Of a stretch of DNA of 59,666 nucleotides, positions 41,101 to 44,059 are shown piece by piece (position 1 is the first letter of the stretch; each line of letters opens with the position of its first letter). The notes below the pieces were generated by a model. It was not told where the DNA came from. It saw nothing but the letters and a program-made list of their open reading frames with translations, and searched no databases. The position numbers and the translations under genes are program-made. Origin of the DNA: a virus; IMG/VR virus record IMGVR_UViG_3300034152_000748, positions 1-59,666 of that record; one strand, 5' to 3'.

Positions 41101-42955
41101 CCCCAAACTTGGACAACGGTTTTTCAACTTCCAATTCATACCTCTCCCCAGGTTTCTTAGGACCAAGAGCTTTATCAGGATACTTATAAATGCTGAATCT
41201 TTCCCTTAATCCAGACAACTTTTCCAAAGCCCCCGCATACGTTAATTTTGAGGGGGAGTCTTTTAAAGACTTGTCCATCTTTTTTAAAGAACTGGCAGTC
41301 GAATCCGCAGCTTTCTTGGTGTTTTCCAAAGATTTCTCGGCCGCGTTAACTTCTTTCTTAAAAGAGTCTATGTCATCTGACATCTGTTTTATTTCTTTGC
41401 TGTATTTAGGAGAGCCTTGCTTGCTTATATTCTCTAAATGAACCACAGACTCTCTAATCTCTTGAATCAATTTAGCCATTAATTTGTCAGAATCCCCAAC
41501 CTTGGACTCAAGTTCGCTCATCGCTTTTCGCAAAGCTTCCAAATCTTTCTCCCCAAACGCCTTTTCTGCCTTTTTGTAAGACTCAAAAACTCCAGGACGA
41601 GCTAAAAGAGAGTGACCGGAAATAGGCTCCCTTCCGAACTGAGAATGGCTTTGATACAGCAGTTTGCTTTTGAACACCTTAGGATCCAATATGGAAAGCT
41701 TTTTCATTTTAGAATCAAGATCTTTAAATCCTTTTTCCAAACTGTCCCCAACTGCTCTTTCTATGCCTTTGACATCAACGTCAACCTTCACTGAAACGTC
41801 AGACAATTCTTTTGTAAACAAATCTAACTTCTTTATAAATAAATCCAAGTCCTTAAACGACTTAGCCTCTCCTTCAATTGGCTTGGGAAGGTTTTTCAAA
41901 CTAGAATTAAGAACCTCTATTCTCTTGGTAAAATTATCCATCCCCGAAATTTCTACTTCCCCAGACTTGGTTTGAGTTTTGATTTCTTTTTGTAAATCTT
42001 TTATGACTTTAGTTAAATCAGTGACGTTTGTTGGCTTTTTTTCCAAACCGGCAACAACCTTTTCCAATTGAGTCCCTTTCAAAGAAGACGCTTCTTTTAT
42101 TGCTGCATGCAACTCTTTAGCCAACAATTTAATGAAACGCTGAGGATCTTCTGCGACCGTCTGTCTAACGCCAGAAACCCTTTCTGTCATGGCTTTCTTA
42201 ACGTCAGTTAGAGCTTTTGACAACTCTCTATATATTTCCTTCTGTTCCCTTGTGGCCTCTTTAGCGGAATCTCTCGCTTGTTTAATTTCACCTGGAAGTC
42301 TTTTGAATTCAGATATTAGGCTTTTTAAATTAGTAAAAAGGGGACCAAGTTCCTTAACGTCCACTCCCCCACCGCTAGTTCTAATCTTTTTCATGGAGTT
42401 GGTCAAAGCAACCATGTTTCTGGCTATGGAAACAACGGTGGACGTGCTTTGGGCCATGTCCCTCGTTACCTTGTCCAAAGATTTTGGCAAAACCCTTTCT
42501 ATAGATCCAGACACGGCTCTCGACAATTCATTTATTTCCTTGTCACTTAAACCAATCCCAGTGGATTTCTCCATCTTTTTACTCAAATCCTTTATAGATC
42601 TCTCTATGGATCTGTTCAAATCAGATAGAGAACTGACTATGGCTTTGTCTGAAAATTTTTGTCCTGGAGCAGGAGCTGATTTAATTATGGATTGAATTGC
42701 TTTTTTTGAAAATTCGTCTGCGAGCCCTCTAGACAACCTGTTGATGTCTTCTCTAGAAATCACAGCGTTTATAGAACTTACGGTTTTACCCAGTTCGTTT
42801 GCTATGGCTTTGCTAAGCTTTGACGCGTCAAAAAGCTTAGACAGGGCTTCTTGAAGAGCTTTACTAAGTCTTTGGACAGAAATAGGCGACTCGCCGCCGC
42901 CGGTAGGTTTGTTTGTGGTAGCTCCGTCTTTAAAGTAAACGTTATGATCAGCCAA
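17114..42955 (-). CDS. Giant tape measure protein with embedded RNA polymerase-like, nuclease-like and amidoligase-like domains
   Basis: This frame is open for 8,613 codons. It begins with TTG at 42955, about 10 nt after GGAGG; no in-frame ATG lies nearby. Domain order by residue: long coiled-coil helices (1-1700); RNA polymerase-like region (about 1790-2690); PD-(D/E)XK-like domain (about 3270-3440); TP901-type tape-measure core (about 3960-4360); hydrophobic segments near 4320, 4520 and 5665; four Gly-rich motifs ending in H-G-G, E-G-G or D-G-G (near 5565, 5775, 6860 and 7810); amidoligase-like domain (7130-7370); 33 nonapeptide repeats (8172-8468); C-terminal coiled coil. The protein sets tail length. 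Fully helical at 0.15 nm per residue it would span about 1.3 micrometres, less if globular domains do not contribute. Tail-assembly genes precede it and tail-tip genes follow. Processing into pieces is possible. Confidence 0.9.
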   Translation of the reverse strand: MADHNVYFKDGATTNKPTGGGESPISVQRLSKALQEALSKLFDASKLSKAIANELGKTVSSINAVISREDINRLSRGLADEFSKKAIQSIIKSAPAPGQKFSDKAIVSSLSDLNRSIERSIKDLSKKMEKSTGIGLSDKEINELSRAVSGSIERVLPKSLDKVTRDMAQSTSTVVSIARNMVALTNSMKKIRTSGGGVDVKELGPLFTNLKSLISEFKRLPGEIKQARDSAKEATREQKEIYRELSKALTDVKKAMTERVSGVRQTVAEDPQRFIKLLAKELHAAIKEASSLKGTQLEKVVAGLEKKPTNVTDLTKVIKDLQKEIKTQTKSGEVEISGMDNFTKRIEVLNSSLKNLPKPIEGEAKSFKDLDLFIKKLDLFTKELSDVSVKVDVDVKGIERAVGDSLEKGFKDLDSKMKKLSILDPKVFKSKLLYQSHSQFGREPISGHSLLARPGVFESYKKAEKAFGEKDLEALRKAMSELESKVGDSDKLMAKLIQEIRESVVHLENISKQGSPKYSKEIKQMSDDIDSFKKEVNAAEKSLENTKKAADSTASSLKKMDKSLKDSPSKLTYAGALEKLSGLRERFSIYKYPDKALGPKKPGERYELEVEKPLSKFGAKAFKSVEDNITELSNSLYKLQRTMIDKMEKELSSGWKIVRESSKQPIEEYFKLASGANLKTSGKQWSFEIADVAGLRSVLGQKATRGQSTAELVRLFKEEKKAEKLRQVRGQELRVEEIAGWVKAAHKENIGRIFGKERAQEVIKLRQKHPASVPSKEMVNELNKILSDSYDEITRVFKETIGEKYALDKLMGGKDPLLRKIAIPAARLTSTGASVFETSTGSQRALQKFVTFESGLEKMFKKLGTLTKDFTEEGTVSLAAKYGAGIRDVGYRPDPGATKQAEDLSRDMIKNIVKFGGREFVAKGYKAAAVSKGAQLEKAGITSLEDFKKGVDEVYKTLQNIDNKSIDEFMKRMAEAGLSAYDVAKALDSLKFENVYDVLEKVMTSPIGKAKQGVLGSVAKRPGFQSNIREYERAVRQIEQILPLIERGRPRRGVHQESVAQVLMKSVPGIYGRGVLRGQPELQAQTDPQTQVRLIKDINFRLNEIMSEVKVLESKGTKEALSRLEEIGVPERIRTVSTLGLPESASEVVSLRPGVGMAKEGTEYLRTLQADTLKMYTENLRELAPFGTEFQNVGRNISNVTNALSSGEDDINDAFKRFGVDLGKVTTDFPSLRTERERGMIAGGRYGAGGYGFNVLAELRSTANTFEDQVLISGRLADALTSITKKLILPSKGGRVEGAPRAGISEVEPKLLRDVEQSVMDAAAEIQNVLGVSKEYKGRADKALISDVTKAISVVRSADVEVQAARLAEVFMNYFGRKVTTRYGAKGVGVTPTLPRGARDVLQYYEEDKKFKVLAPEEAQKAGLGTAIMPKTLGELASELIEEKSKGLTKYSGLVSNRNLQKNLLESGNKFMLSMFKDVDKGVVVADEAIQQQKLFKRVVDKMKELYGTDLSDDIEGVKQLKDLYKKELGKQAELYKEMPIDVQISSYGVGKRGLQTEVLESVLANIAGVGAKEFRGKEISGATTLKTKFGEDIYRSLLGKKGEKGKLSEYAAVLGYESAFTGTDEDIRKAKNIVEERFGKKALELEELSNYYVDVLERTLTKEGPGVKKRKGLVGTKFLQVIEEPHLYADWSKREIEKGIKGEKLNIPAYAAYASIFGEKAPIMEEIRSAPGGADVREHLEYIKALQSMNEQAGEFRKRLFETVPTKELSSIAEFDQTVGAFEDLQDTLLDMSAHPEAFKVMIPSVADPTKKEPLYVPGAAARGKYEEEIIGGEYGPTIPTRRLMNVISSAKKVEEIGRGMSEIVKEVEDLEMAISRLDDSQDEFVKAGLEKRLEELNTILEESYGGTSMEKLREDIASAVKGMVGRANALKREGGDVREVIGIVEKLKPFLSVEKGTMPPGYRTTGLTPAAEYSQVEHIEAFLGQQLKVKSQVEAHADVVGRIADVLIGSGKESRKELDEMKEAEKFIKRGEYDQDVVEKFASRQGLDKRSEEFANRLRKHIKRSEDKFKKATPLIESFSRKQLYELVKEADLDTVATQENAFERALAQFARAKVDYYETIAEKVLGKSGSIAQVLFSRKIPAVMGKAITASVDKTEDLKKFSESLKDIYGGFEDLDEELGLQDLLDVSKKISDINEEHAKNVKKYKKMGLPVLKQTELGIPKEFAEKIPVTYTEKYRRDKEEFNVLGGETFRVPKTVRKKAVTKEGSLYDMLKYMDDIVRSSLSKETDPAIRDEVKKHVKEDLVPYIETVRYPFTGISSVQPFEPKLIGGKKGAKDFGKYSIAVPGIPELDLEAFDKEIERARSVVEKLSERREALGDTEEGAAKREKLNNLIDELNTAISNVLPKYLSHEQKLDFDGDAIEVHAAKTAEARKNIEQHFNSLAEDIDSTRAVFRDVFTYGAAKSMSKARGEFPLAEMSAAFEKKFASEKGYEFLKKPFFTEKLEYLKPGEQLEILAGEGGDVQGELENIVRSVVKGDEDEKKFLEVINASIDKTASGLMDSIKDLKGIGLVKERIRGRLSEEKQSEFLAAQLFKIHTGQETEALYRINRLAEMITGFAGGQIAPDAESRAVESFKKKYPRELNIFGSKGPEFEFQTMMNELLRFGLQKGMDVKHAGAAPVAGKIAGVLAKGPEAAGEFYESIMVEKDYEDLKEFVEANQIAVKRRLGKMKTKDIRGELTKISEARGLPTSDIGIEPREKLIKRAVEMVGFKSFLKELAVTIQEQAVEGLIGELEGLPPKVRRERTRGATDLRRYAEGRIKWEQENLPGGINIRRHVFGQMQPLYGKRAWGATPKSQLEALSRRLGEEEGKMTGGIKAPVGYKFGTGKEKEYLRKYREAQATSSEILRDFSTITEKPRLGAYSELLSSSIENLYKDQEKAAKIVEETSKPEGRRAFEESIVGAMDAAGVLSEKFDERKMKNMRKEISELSDFAGIPPMTDIESFNIEEKFGERFKNQIAQAMGPLVEGASEAEREDYVNKLEKYTEVWVEKQKALAQLDKVIKALVSRGGEGMVLRSILPSKEATESILEGPAEIKKRRAAADFAGGPLDQRRLSKAQEILSKRAEADGVSAAKEAVDKATLSVASGECVPVVNCGGKPLLVEIVGGLENLPRFDFGQGSTVANVLKEYSNQTKGAVDKEAEYLKGMAEKISGSKVVGETFESKFRASAISGGGIYRQKGGIFGKGFTDVGKLKVSQVQSIMEKMLGLGEITSPKLEAEAMLGTALHSSIQKGLKKRLGKSVDVETPVSYEDSVAKTITGHIDLVFRDTEDQIERVSDIKTVSGRMVDEIGEGIKGLSEVMDRELSSYTRQKLEETISQVNFYMKALASEKEMDPSSLTGEIRFYDKLKKEKKPAVVRFGFSEERFDKDIDAIREARRLIQEYLVENNPLKDADKKYKSALGTLKRRLAGREIDYATTSNVTGGAGIEGVSHKELDEFVERARSYLTEKKYDKKVVQSFASGSYRDVFGDPTPRRKSAAGAVGGGAAGGGGLGGFEDPRMFTGGDLDAIFENLRTLHIAAKQWQVAIEGLNVDKMADEIKEVLSSIKSTGKPTGTEFIKVLEKLDQEGKLIHKENIEAWKAYRIALGDFYVEQLKNARKQVDELESLEDRTEAYSKFKSGIKDFQDRIMNTLGKPTDIYTTTATMAGGKGFISPELAKGAGVYMSPEEISKQAEGIIDSEKLREIFKSITTDTKTAPILKARDALAGLANMNEELIEVYSNADLVARKGAELQDIWDFTTLIPGVVQLRTALEKYLRFNVREDFTVAHRKNLEDVLAYLRQIERTYSKLGEPKEGKSREWGDIGTVKVLPWLTPKTQQALHQRNISRIREYFVKGEAEGGSKVGERFTYTTKILDQMGNVVKNVATDFHKYGEYVNKAGEETGAFSEKQRDLVKYMQVGNRSFRSAIRRVVLWGAAARLVYGGVSNLQDMIGTIGDVEMAMANLRQVMSPLETNFDVLQKSAIEFAKTYGVAITDVLRGMRIFAQQGLKQEEVIDRTKTATLAANVTTLNAKEATEALTAAMKVFRQEGESSVKFMDAWSEVEAKHAITSGDMANALKKAASAGKNAGFTFDELNGVIAAIGSVTRQSGKEVGTSLRFIFRRLSSEKGPKELAKIGIPVMSEEGELRRGYEILQDLSMAWKDLTNAQKMSLAQAIGGTRQYNQLLVLMDNWEEATVAVRDSINSKGSAERRNLEVMKTYQKQLEQTKQSAIELQIEFGKVYLPIAKFGLKTMKGFLETISAIPTSVKAGAVGLGLLVTYIAKGDKLITSFSESLGKGTGLIKDLFDSFKTGTKLAGYEVFGKGAGKEFEGLKKITEGKNLKDFHSALGKTAYLAAEAGRAYNEFVSDVFLGGERLGKSIAKPFNKLGEGLSSLDDLATIYKGQEFAKAVPGILKGPKPLVGLLKGAGGVASMAALEAPAFISKGIGKSIDVVSEQIGGRFGEMFKDMASENTGFIKSIAPLGLTLAALVPVFKSLYDYYGKLSRTAQDYEKSVYGVRRANESELSTIRELIGEYEGLDRRLEDIRKASKPEVKARRQELGTYESPLLTLPKLQEDALDLTNKLAEANINLIAGYDNLGNAILKTTGDFKEYLKTLENLKVKEMAATEVEVLDKYVKDLTEIAGPEKWKYELRSLLKEAPVFGNLLSKGINVAPAKALEEVTGRLNDLTAMKNKFPITTAFDKDIVEYQKRLKEVRTGYMKTYGDFKRVLSDIPTEGLGRDAIANIFGREELRKGYELMLEIEPRLQIKGIKGKAKPEDVLGAEVLKRVFPEGAAVIDVTSELTKARLETAGAKPRVGKALSGDIVTFVDDIAKEYDMAGKQAIVSLKETTDGVFEWVATYFNTKTLRIEERPFDEDMRKMVDAIFPMRAIQEDLSDRMEVFNEFLAGAAAGLRGISAKDFKRDFSLGERFFSEIPTTTLLQGEKGFVPGSGFGVSPFQKEWKKTTEQYFLKPMRDYSRKAEQLTKLRYEGLEEGGRATIATGLYEELERLQEILKNNQVVLQYRAVFVDLMKTMEQGTRVVKENLAVEKSRVQLEKEVSGYMKGVTKGLDNLDLGVQKFSDLTAPQRLLRGGGEYLERATRQRQLEIQQRGRQEDVYAIDRALVAVQSIADVSKGFGATLSPEDMKRYTEVVAKTGDSGAAEIVLETSKVRENTAATVERLDRILENIGDPDAVEEAMSSFSDRLGSGLGALFGGPQKTVSALERLAEERDKYSDKGDREAVITLNKAIDALSKNLVQQVGLRKGMEMIEDNFQLFGRSFTKGEFAQRAFGDVGFKDFYDKMEDMPTRKWNWRTMDFETSPFKDIKELSKLRKLQEEDNENQFISSKNLIKTSASIAAFEQFNKSHSNKVLDELQTQRTSKLSDIEDAVREGRDVGGLRKELESIDKSIASETKKEEFHSLIRNTAALSAAIMEFAKAVGASEGQIKAFGGATVATAVAMEALARITGQEVPESLRNLKEAATKAGSKYVKGGDVSLGEKIDVKSAMSDFEEYLKKIKEEKGFAGGGLVRGPGGPTSDSVNIDASKGEFVVKASSVRGIGTGPLDYINKHGKLPMYQHGGPVEEEKLRAKQILYGKSYGDRFKKAAKYTGIGLLGGTAAALAPGSVLGIAGLATAAGASLTPAVKPWFGEGSEKLSFGQKIYESIIGSIFGFFRPAIPFLQHGGLIMPPKAPGTDVPAEDFLKDITEYLIEKHSSEELKKFKEKYGKYGRQKEHGEKDNIPIRVSDGEYIVSQPKAKKVGYGNLEYINKHGELPGFQHGGVVGGATGGEQPPVGNVTVDLSKSSIDRLSQVLVAYLTATAAGYVAGKSDQRTRLSTLEGRARDQARIFEDIIKKYPEAAERVIRDMRDKSEILDDVATLSVPTETRSLVIDTEREREKIFRSMEEIREKTIKEHEKIAEEMGKNAEKLASMRMAEEFRMELEQMEKELRRIDFGYDIKESINKLDLRDGLNKLSTYIGTETAGLFAGKRRPASVDFGVRSELDMTPEEYLAHRNAYFYKKGTAGESWTPWAEGRVEGSKVLKDLVKTFTFQKLGSVSGGLGPGQVGYYVEPFLKNIERMESKREYLTSKYRDIESERQELKRNMGFFEELQGGPRAERLEQLEKASEETAEEIRKLGEETKKAKDAIEAPLAVAEIELAQKRAESQFKIRRGGEILAEKTVYGRGMYSAGIPNVEYGANAPRLRDLTASQLIKMRHADQFKGDVFDDINQISIRQVGTVKTREEGVPVSDFSGPLKALKDYENALAEQEFIINQIKTKGEVLIEEETKAGGKDTARVKEYRKDYNEYTSESSSRLKELSETLKETAVEAQKAKNEMEKVKAEYIESRNIMMSIRSLKFNREFENIPAVFNKSLRGMNREVQFAPFGFRQMSAQQLAFSKGGDTYKRLGQEYDKLRIKYDAYLATMRVAQDNIDRLEEELDGLNEAAVKDEAEIGRVTEAMKGQEEIYSSAEARAIKARDSLSSMNAVIGSLVSTVDVFQDHAKRFFDIDMSNFVEGMEGVSAARERMSKVFGGGHPAAAVSVSPMEELLAKEAGIDLTHMRSNKYDVMRAEYERQLQFGNLSPEEYFRTEQKLRFLPELQRREEQAYYQQRENRDMEQKRSGYEQTIARFVSAQADIEEQMGAGVKEVVLGKGTGREERIELKQIHEGLSQIIASYDRGLKSFGETVSQSERLREIDTRLASAEKGSLEERELKQERERVLESSGSDFYSAKALDAAEQEAKKLLNSLLSVNKENKAELMEKLSFAEKTVPQELANQTKVLEKIEANTRGTVEKAWDWFSNPKPGGWRDWTGKNSGGRVYGPGGPRDDRILARISPEEYIIKASSAKKIGYDALDYMNERGTVPGFREGGVFGRVSSVLGESADFWKKKRLGIADWIWSGDPPKGILDRSKQALKSAVGTWAMGATSIPDIGLRMIKYPVDALSMIEKLSDLQAKGKLGETAKQTLAGVSSVLRDLDLDDIKNIGEGVLGSLKEELATGGTNITAGLLSTLTPGAVFAKNRPTNELKNILKIYKKKPKKKATESEKEAHLKFLRDLYGEDNIYDAYSVVDSQYLQEYGYLLHAVLRPKTYDPKKFRSLGVELEGFADPDLAWIRLQKSRTINAKSLPGGWPRGYDPKKFRSLGLEEMLTHLMKKKKARGSVTTDMSIQPDYIDQKPFEVKLGPFFNEEELSPSLKFVELMKKLGARTNFSTGMHMHFGIDDLSEKQLINVVKNYGKAEDIFDLLVTKERRGNLNKYAKSMRDVKKKKEVRSLSGLILDEVDYTLGDRYKKVNAKSIIKHGTLEFRHPSGTLDYEDVQAWSGLLQKFIDKSVSGAKAGKPSYFSKLIGKKSINISNLPDFLDSLDIQKDSDLYKNIFGLLSKNFYAAPRYQEGGFIGSLFPNFGEGGAVDKEREAWKNIEKFIRTKQIRNRQAKEGSSAEKALIGSPNLFGLYGAIKSITPIGPIEDALTYGVHDETGSVDEGIANRLSLSLIGTSLGVGSKGFSLAKKAGKYFKRSPKKNVYDEIYDEATEEYLKQPRPLYGKLLKEGPSYEELYRSAMKPLPTFEEVQRQAMIEGLKSVKKPPVDVFKLLKLKPQDFMYSEGGRPKVLGETIPGTYYSATDRMLHQSRGEAKTLIDELSQRLREGKYSDVEESLRISKKIERYKKYLSKVNRVLGEIDQGAVPLPWADKKLFRDYRELLFDYTGGTVSRIIKQGQTKPVGSLNIMSAYMSQQRAKAYDTEIKKDPDMKAFMRDIPMFQQGTSYVPEDMLAMLHEGEAVIPADTWRKMGTVLKDELPGFKDGGWATHVSPRWGEGVGVHTSGGIGDLKRSLEELKRKEKERADEERRKLEELKSSRVSGITDEMVAIGNKRLKEMYGPGDQISSGFKNIQMEVSRIAAGTAAGIDKSSGAGGYYDASGRKVTEDYYKGMIGRGVSFHPSSRTGSNALKNAKPGEILAQEQGISIWSPTEEERARSAIGWEYKGPKEFSNLPKKEGDEGLGEQLESQGGTASSFAKNLVEAGNALKEALAGGGVDAFKKAIENFKDYVQNLSWPEVKINKEDLNKKISVEFDENAKNIPEKIEIKGAEGLPKDGKIVIDNVGDLPKSITIEGVDKLKPIKIENLDELKGMKLSVDVGDAKVPVNVGGASVPVELGNVKVPVDPAGAVVGVDVAGVKVPVDIGTERIPVDTTGAKVTVDTTGASVPVDVAGAKVGVDTSGAKVGVDVSGVSVPVDIGSATIPVDTGGVKVGVDVAGVKVGVDSAGVTVPVDTAGATVKVDVSGVSVPVDIGSATIPVDVAGAKVGVDTTGAMVGVDPTGITVPVEAGGVKVGVDVTGVSVPVDIGSATIPVDVAGAKVGVDTSGAKVGVDVREVKVPVDVGGAYVTVRTEGVKIPVDVSGLSIPVDASGVTVSVDASGVKIPVDTSIPVPVDTTKQVPIDTSGIEQKIAEAMKSAISSALADSNGGSVGAQRLDTLEELVGKVNDQIISLKYNMDEKVKNVSEQTVSKSLLDRTLNEKFNDSYSVVKKEIQDVRSDVRNVNDSLELTKQHLQILIRNVEDDVKIVKNFSMTRM
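17552..18442 (-). repeat. About 33 nonapeptide (27-bp) repeats near the tape measure C terminus
   Basis: Residues 8172-8468 are a near-continuous series of nine-residue units with consensus (K/S/T)-(V/I)-(P/G)-V-D-x-x-G-(A/V). I counted 33 units (33 x 27 = 891 bp). Several higher-order blocks repeat nearly identically at DNA level, such as the units S-V-P-V-D-I-G-S-A and T-I-P-V-D. Regular spacing of Val, Asp and Gly suggests a solenoid or triple beta fibre rather than a coiled coil. The repeats precede a C-terminal coiled coil and would lie near the tail tip. Confidence 0.9.
20830..21570 (-). other. Amidoligase-like domain inside the tape measure protein
   Basis: About residues 7130-7370 show the pattern of the putative amidoligase family (glutamine-synthetase-like fold): G-V-E-L-E-G-F, D-M-S-I, P-F-E-V-K-L-G-P, G-M-H-M-H-F-G-I near the middle, and H-G-T-L-E-F-R-H-P-S-G-T toward the end. 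These hold the acidic, histidine and arginine residues expected for metal and ATP binding. The DNA is unusually AT-rich (23% GC at 21061-21120 and 28% at 20941-21000, against 48% at 30001-30060 elsewhere in the gene), suggesting later insertion. Members of the family ligate amines to carboxylates in peptides; a cell-wall or protein substrate here is conjecture. Confidence 0.65.
21401..21563. repeat. 31-bp direct repeats in the amidoligase-like region
   Basis: The 31 bases at 21401-21431 recur exactly at 21533-21563. The offset is 132 nt, a multiple of three, so both copies are translated in the same frame as Y-D-P-K-K-F-R-S-L-G. They bracket the G-V-E-L-E-G motif and a 30-residue spacer. The exact identity suggests a recent in-frame duplication, or a repeat-mediated insertion of the spacer into the first motif of the domain. 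Confidence 0.9.
29880..31100 (-). other. TP901-type tape measure core domain
   Basis: About residues 3960-4360 contain the classic order for TP901-family tape measure proteins: a hydrophobic R-R-V-V-L-W-G-A-A segment, D-V-E-M-A-M-A-N-L-R, repeated A-A-T-A-type helices around K-E-A-T-E-A-L-T-A-A-M-K, G-S-V-T-R-Q-S-G-K-E-V-G-T-S-L-R, and A-Q-A-I-G-G-T-R-Q-Y-N-Q-L-L. This region is the main reason for naming the whole gene a tape measure. A membrane-like helix (A-G-A-V-G-L-G-L-L-V-T-Y-I-A) follows at about 4320. Confidence 0.9.
32620..33150 (-). other. PD-(D/E)XK nuclease-like domain inside the tape measure protein
   Basis: The motif series G-T-A-L-H3289, then T-G-H-I-D3325-L-V-F, then S-D3340-I-K3342-T, then S-Q-V-N-F-Y-M-K-A-L near residue 3380 reproduces the RecB/Cas4-type PD-(D/E)XK core in order and spacing: His, Asp after the first strand, D/E-x-K on the second strand, and Gln-x3-Tyr on the following helix. 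All expected catalytic residues are present, so the domain may be active. It lies between the polymerase-like region and the TP901 core. A role in degrading host DNA at entry, or processing the phage end, is inference. Confidence 0.65.
34880..37600 (-). other. RNA polymerase-like two-barrel region inside the tape measure protein
   Basis: Residues D2418-F-D-G-D2422, followed by V-H at 2426-2427, match the metal-binding signature of multi-subunit, RDR/QDE-1 and phage YonO/crAss-type RNA polymerases. About 100 residues earlier, R2314-Y-P followed by S-V-Q-P-F-E-P-K-L-I resembles the beta' segment R-x-P and I-Q-A-F-E-P-V-L-I. About 250 residues later, M-D-V-K-H-A-G (D2674) resembles the A-V-D-x-x-K-x-G segment of single-chain relatives. 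Upstream, E2125-K-V-L-G-K-S-G with S-R-K-I-P may be the beta-type barrel with its lysine, but one usual lysine position is not clear. Together these suggest a single-chain polymerase with helical insertions. Activity is untested. Confidence 0.6.
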
Positions 42956-43008
42956 AATAAATGTCCTCCAAGATTAATTAAAAAAAACACAGAGATAGAT
43001 AAAAAACT

Positions 43009-44040
43009 TTATTTCCTGACCCGTCTAACCCTCTTCCTTACATCAGCTCTATCTTTAATTAACCCCGATTCTTTCGGCTTATCATATTCTATGTCTTGAT
43101 ACAACTCATTGGACTGAGTGACAATCACTTCTTCGCTATCAAAAGCTGACAACTTGCCGCTTCTTGAAGCTTTGCTTCTCTTAGCCGCCGCCTCTCTATT
43201 CCTTTCCTCATAATAGCCCTTCATGTAAGCGTCAAGGGCTTCATCGTCTTCAATGATTAAATCTGACGGCTTGTCTTCAGGAAGCATTTCATACACGTTT
43301 TGATAGAAATTCGACCAATAAGCCAAATTCAACATGTCATTAGTGTATTCAGATGTAGGAACCCCAAAAAGTTTTTCCGACGTCTTTTGGCTAGTGATGA
43401 ACCTTATTCTCCATAAGGTGCTTCTAGCTATGTATCTAATGATCTCTGTGTCTATCCCTCTGTAAAAATCAGAAAAATTAGACAAAATTATAGATCTTTT
43501 CAACGTGTCTTTTTCATTCAAAAAATCTTTGTACGTGTCCCAAAACAATTTAGAAGAATAAATGCAATCGTCTTCATAAGAATAAGTGGAAGCCCAACAC
43601 AAAAACAACTGTCTAACTTCTTCGGCTTTGGTTTCAGCAGACAGCGCCAATTTAGAATACTTCTTGTTCTCAATTTTGGCTATGTCTTCAGTCAAATCTC
43701 TTATTACCGTCTTAATTCTGTCTATGTTGGCTTTTACCTTTTTGGTTTTAGACAAAAGCAACTGTTGGGCTTCCAGCTGTGATTTTAACTTTCCAAGTTT
43801 AAACTTCTCTTCTTCACTTATTAAACTTCTCTCTTCTATCAACTTCTCTATGTCTCTTATAGACAACAACCCTTCGTCTATCGCTTTTTTGTAAGTTTCA
43901 GAATATACGTAACCTGACTTCAATTTTACTTCGTTGTCAGGCTGTATGAATACAACGCTAATGTCTCCTTGTTTAAATATTTTTTTCCCAAGAAATATAA
44001 AATTCAAATACTCTTCCACTTCATTTATAGTAAGATCCAT
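43009..44040 (-). CDS. Tail assembly chaperone-like protein, larger
   Basis: I prefer the ATG at 44040 (343 residues); a TTG four codons upstream is also possible. The segment Y-V-Y-S-E-T-Y-K-K-A-I-D-E-G with the following helix aligns with W-I-Y-S-K-T-Y-T-K-S-L-V-E-G in the neighbouring 262-residue protein, so the two are related. They occupy the position just upstream of the tape measure gene where siphophages encode the G and GT tail chaperones that hold the tape measure in solution. Here they are separate genes instead of a frameshift pair. The protein is helical with charged coiled-coil segments and a basic C terminus. Confidence 0.6.
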   Translation of the reverse strand: MDLTINEVEEYLNFIFLGKKIFKQGDISVVFIQPDNEVKLKSGYVYSETYKKAIDEGLLSIRDIEKLIEERSLISEEEKFKLGKLKSQLEAQQLLLSKTKKVKANIDRIKTVIRDLTEDIAKIENKKYSKLALSAETKAEEVRQLFLCWASTYSYEDDCIYSSKLFWDTYKDFLNEKDTLKRSIILSNFSDFYRGIDTEIIRYIARSTLWRIRFITSQKTSEKLFGVPTSEYTNDMLNLAYWSNFYQNVYEMLPEDKPSDLIIEDDEALDAYMKGYYEERNREAAAKRSKASRSGKLSAFDSEEVIVTQSNELYQDIEYDKPKESGLIKDRADVRKRVRRVRK

Positions 44041-44059
44041 TTCACTGCCCAATCAAAGT

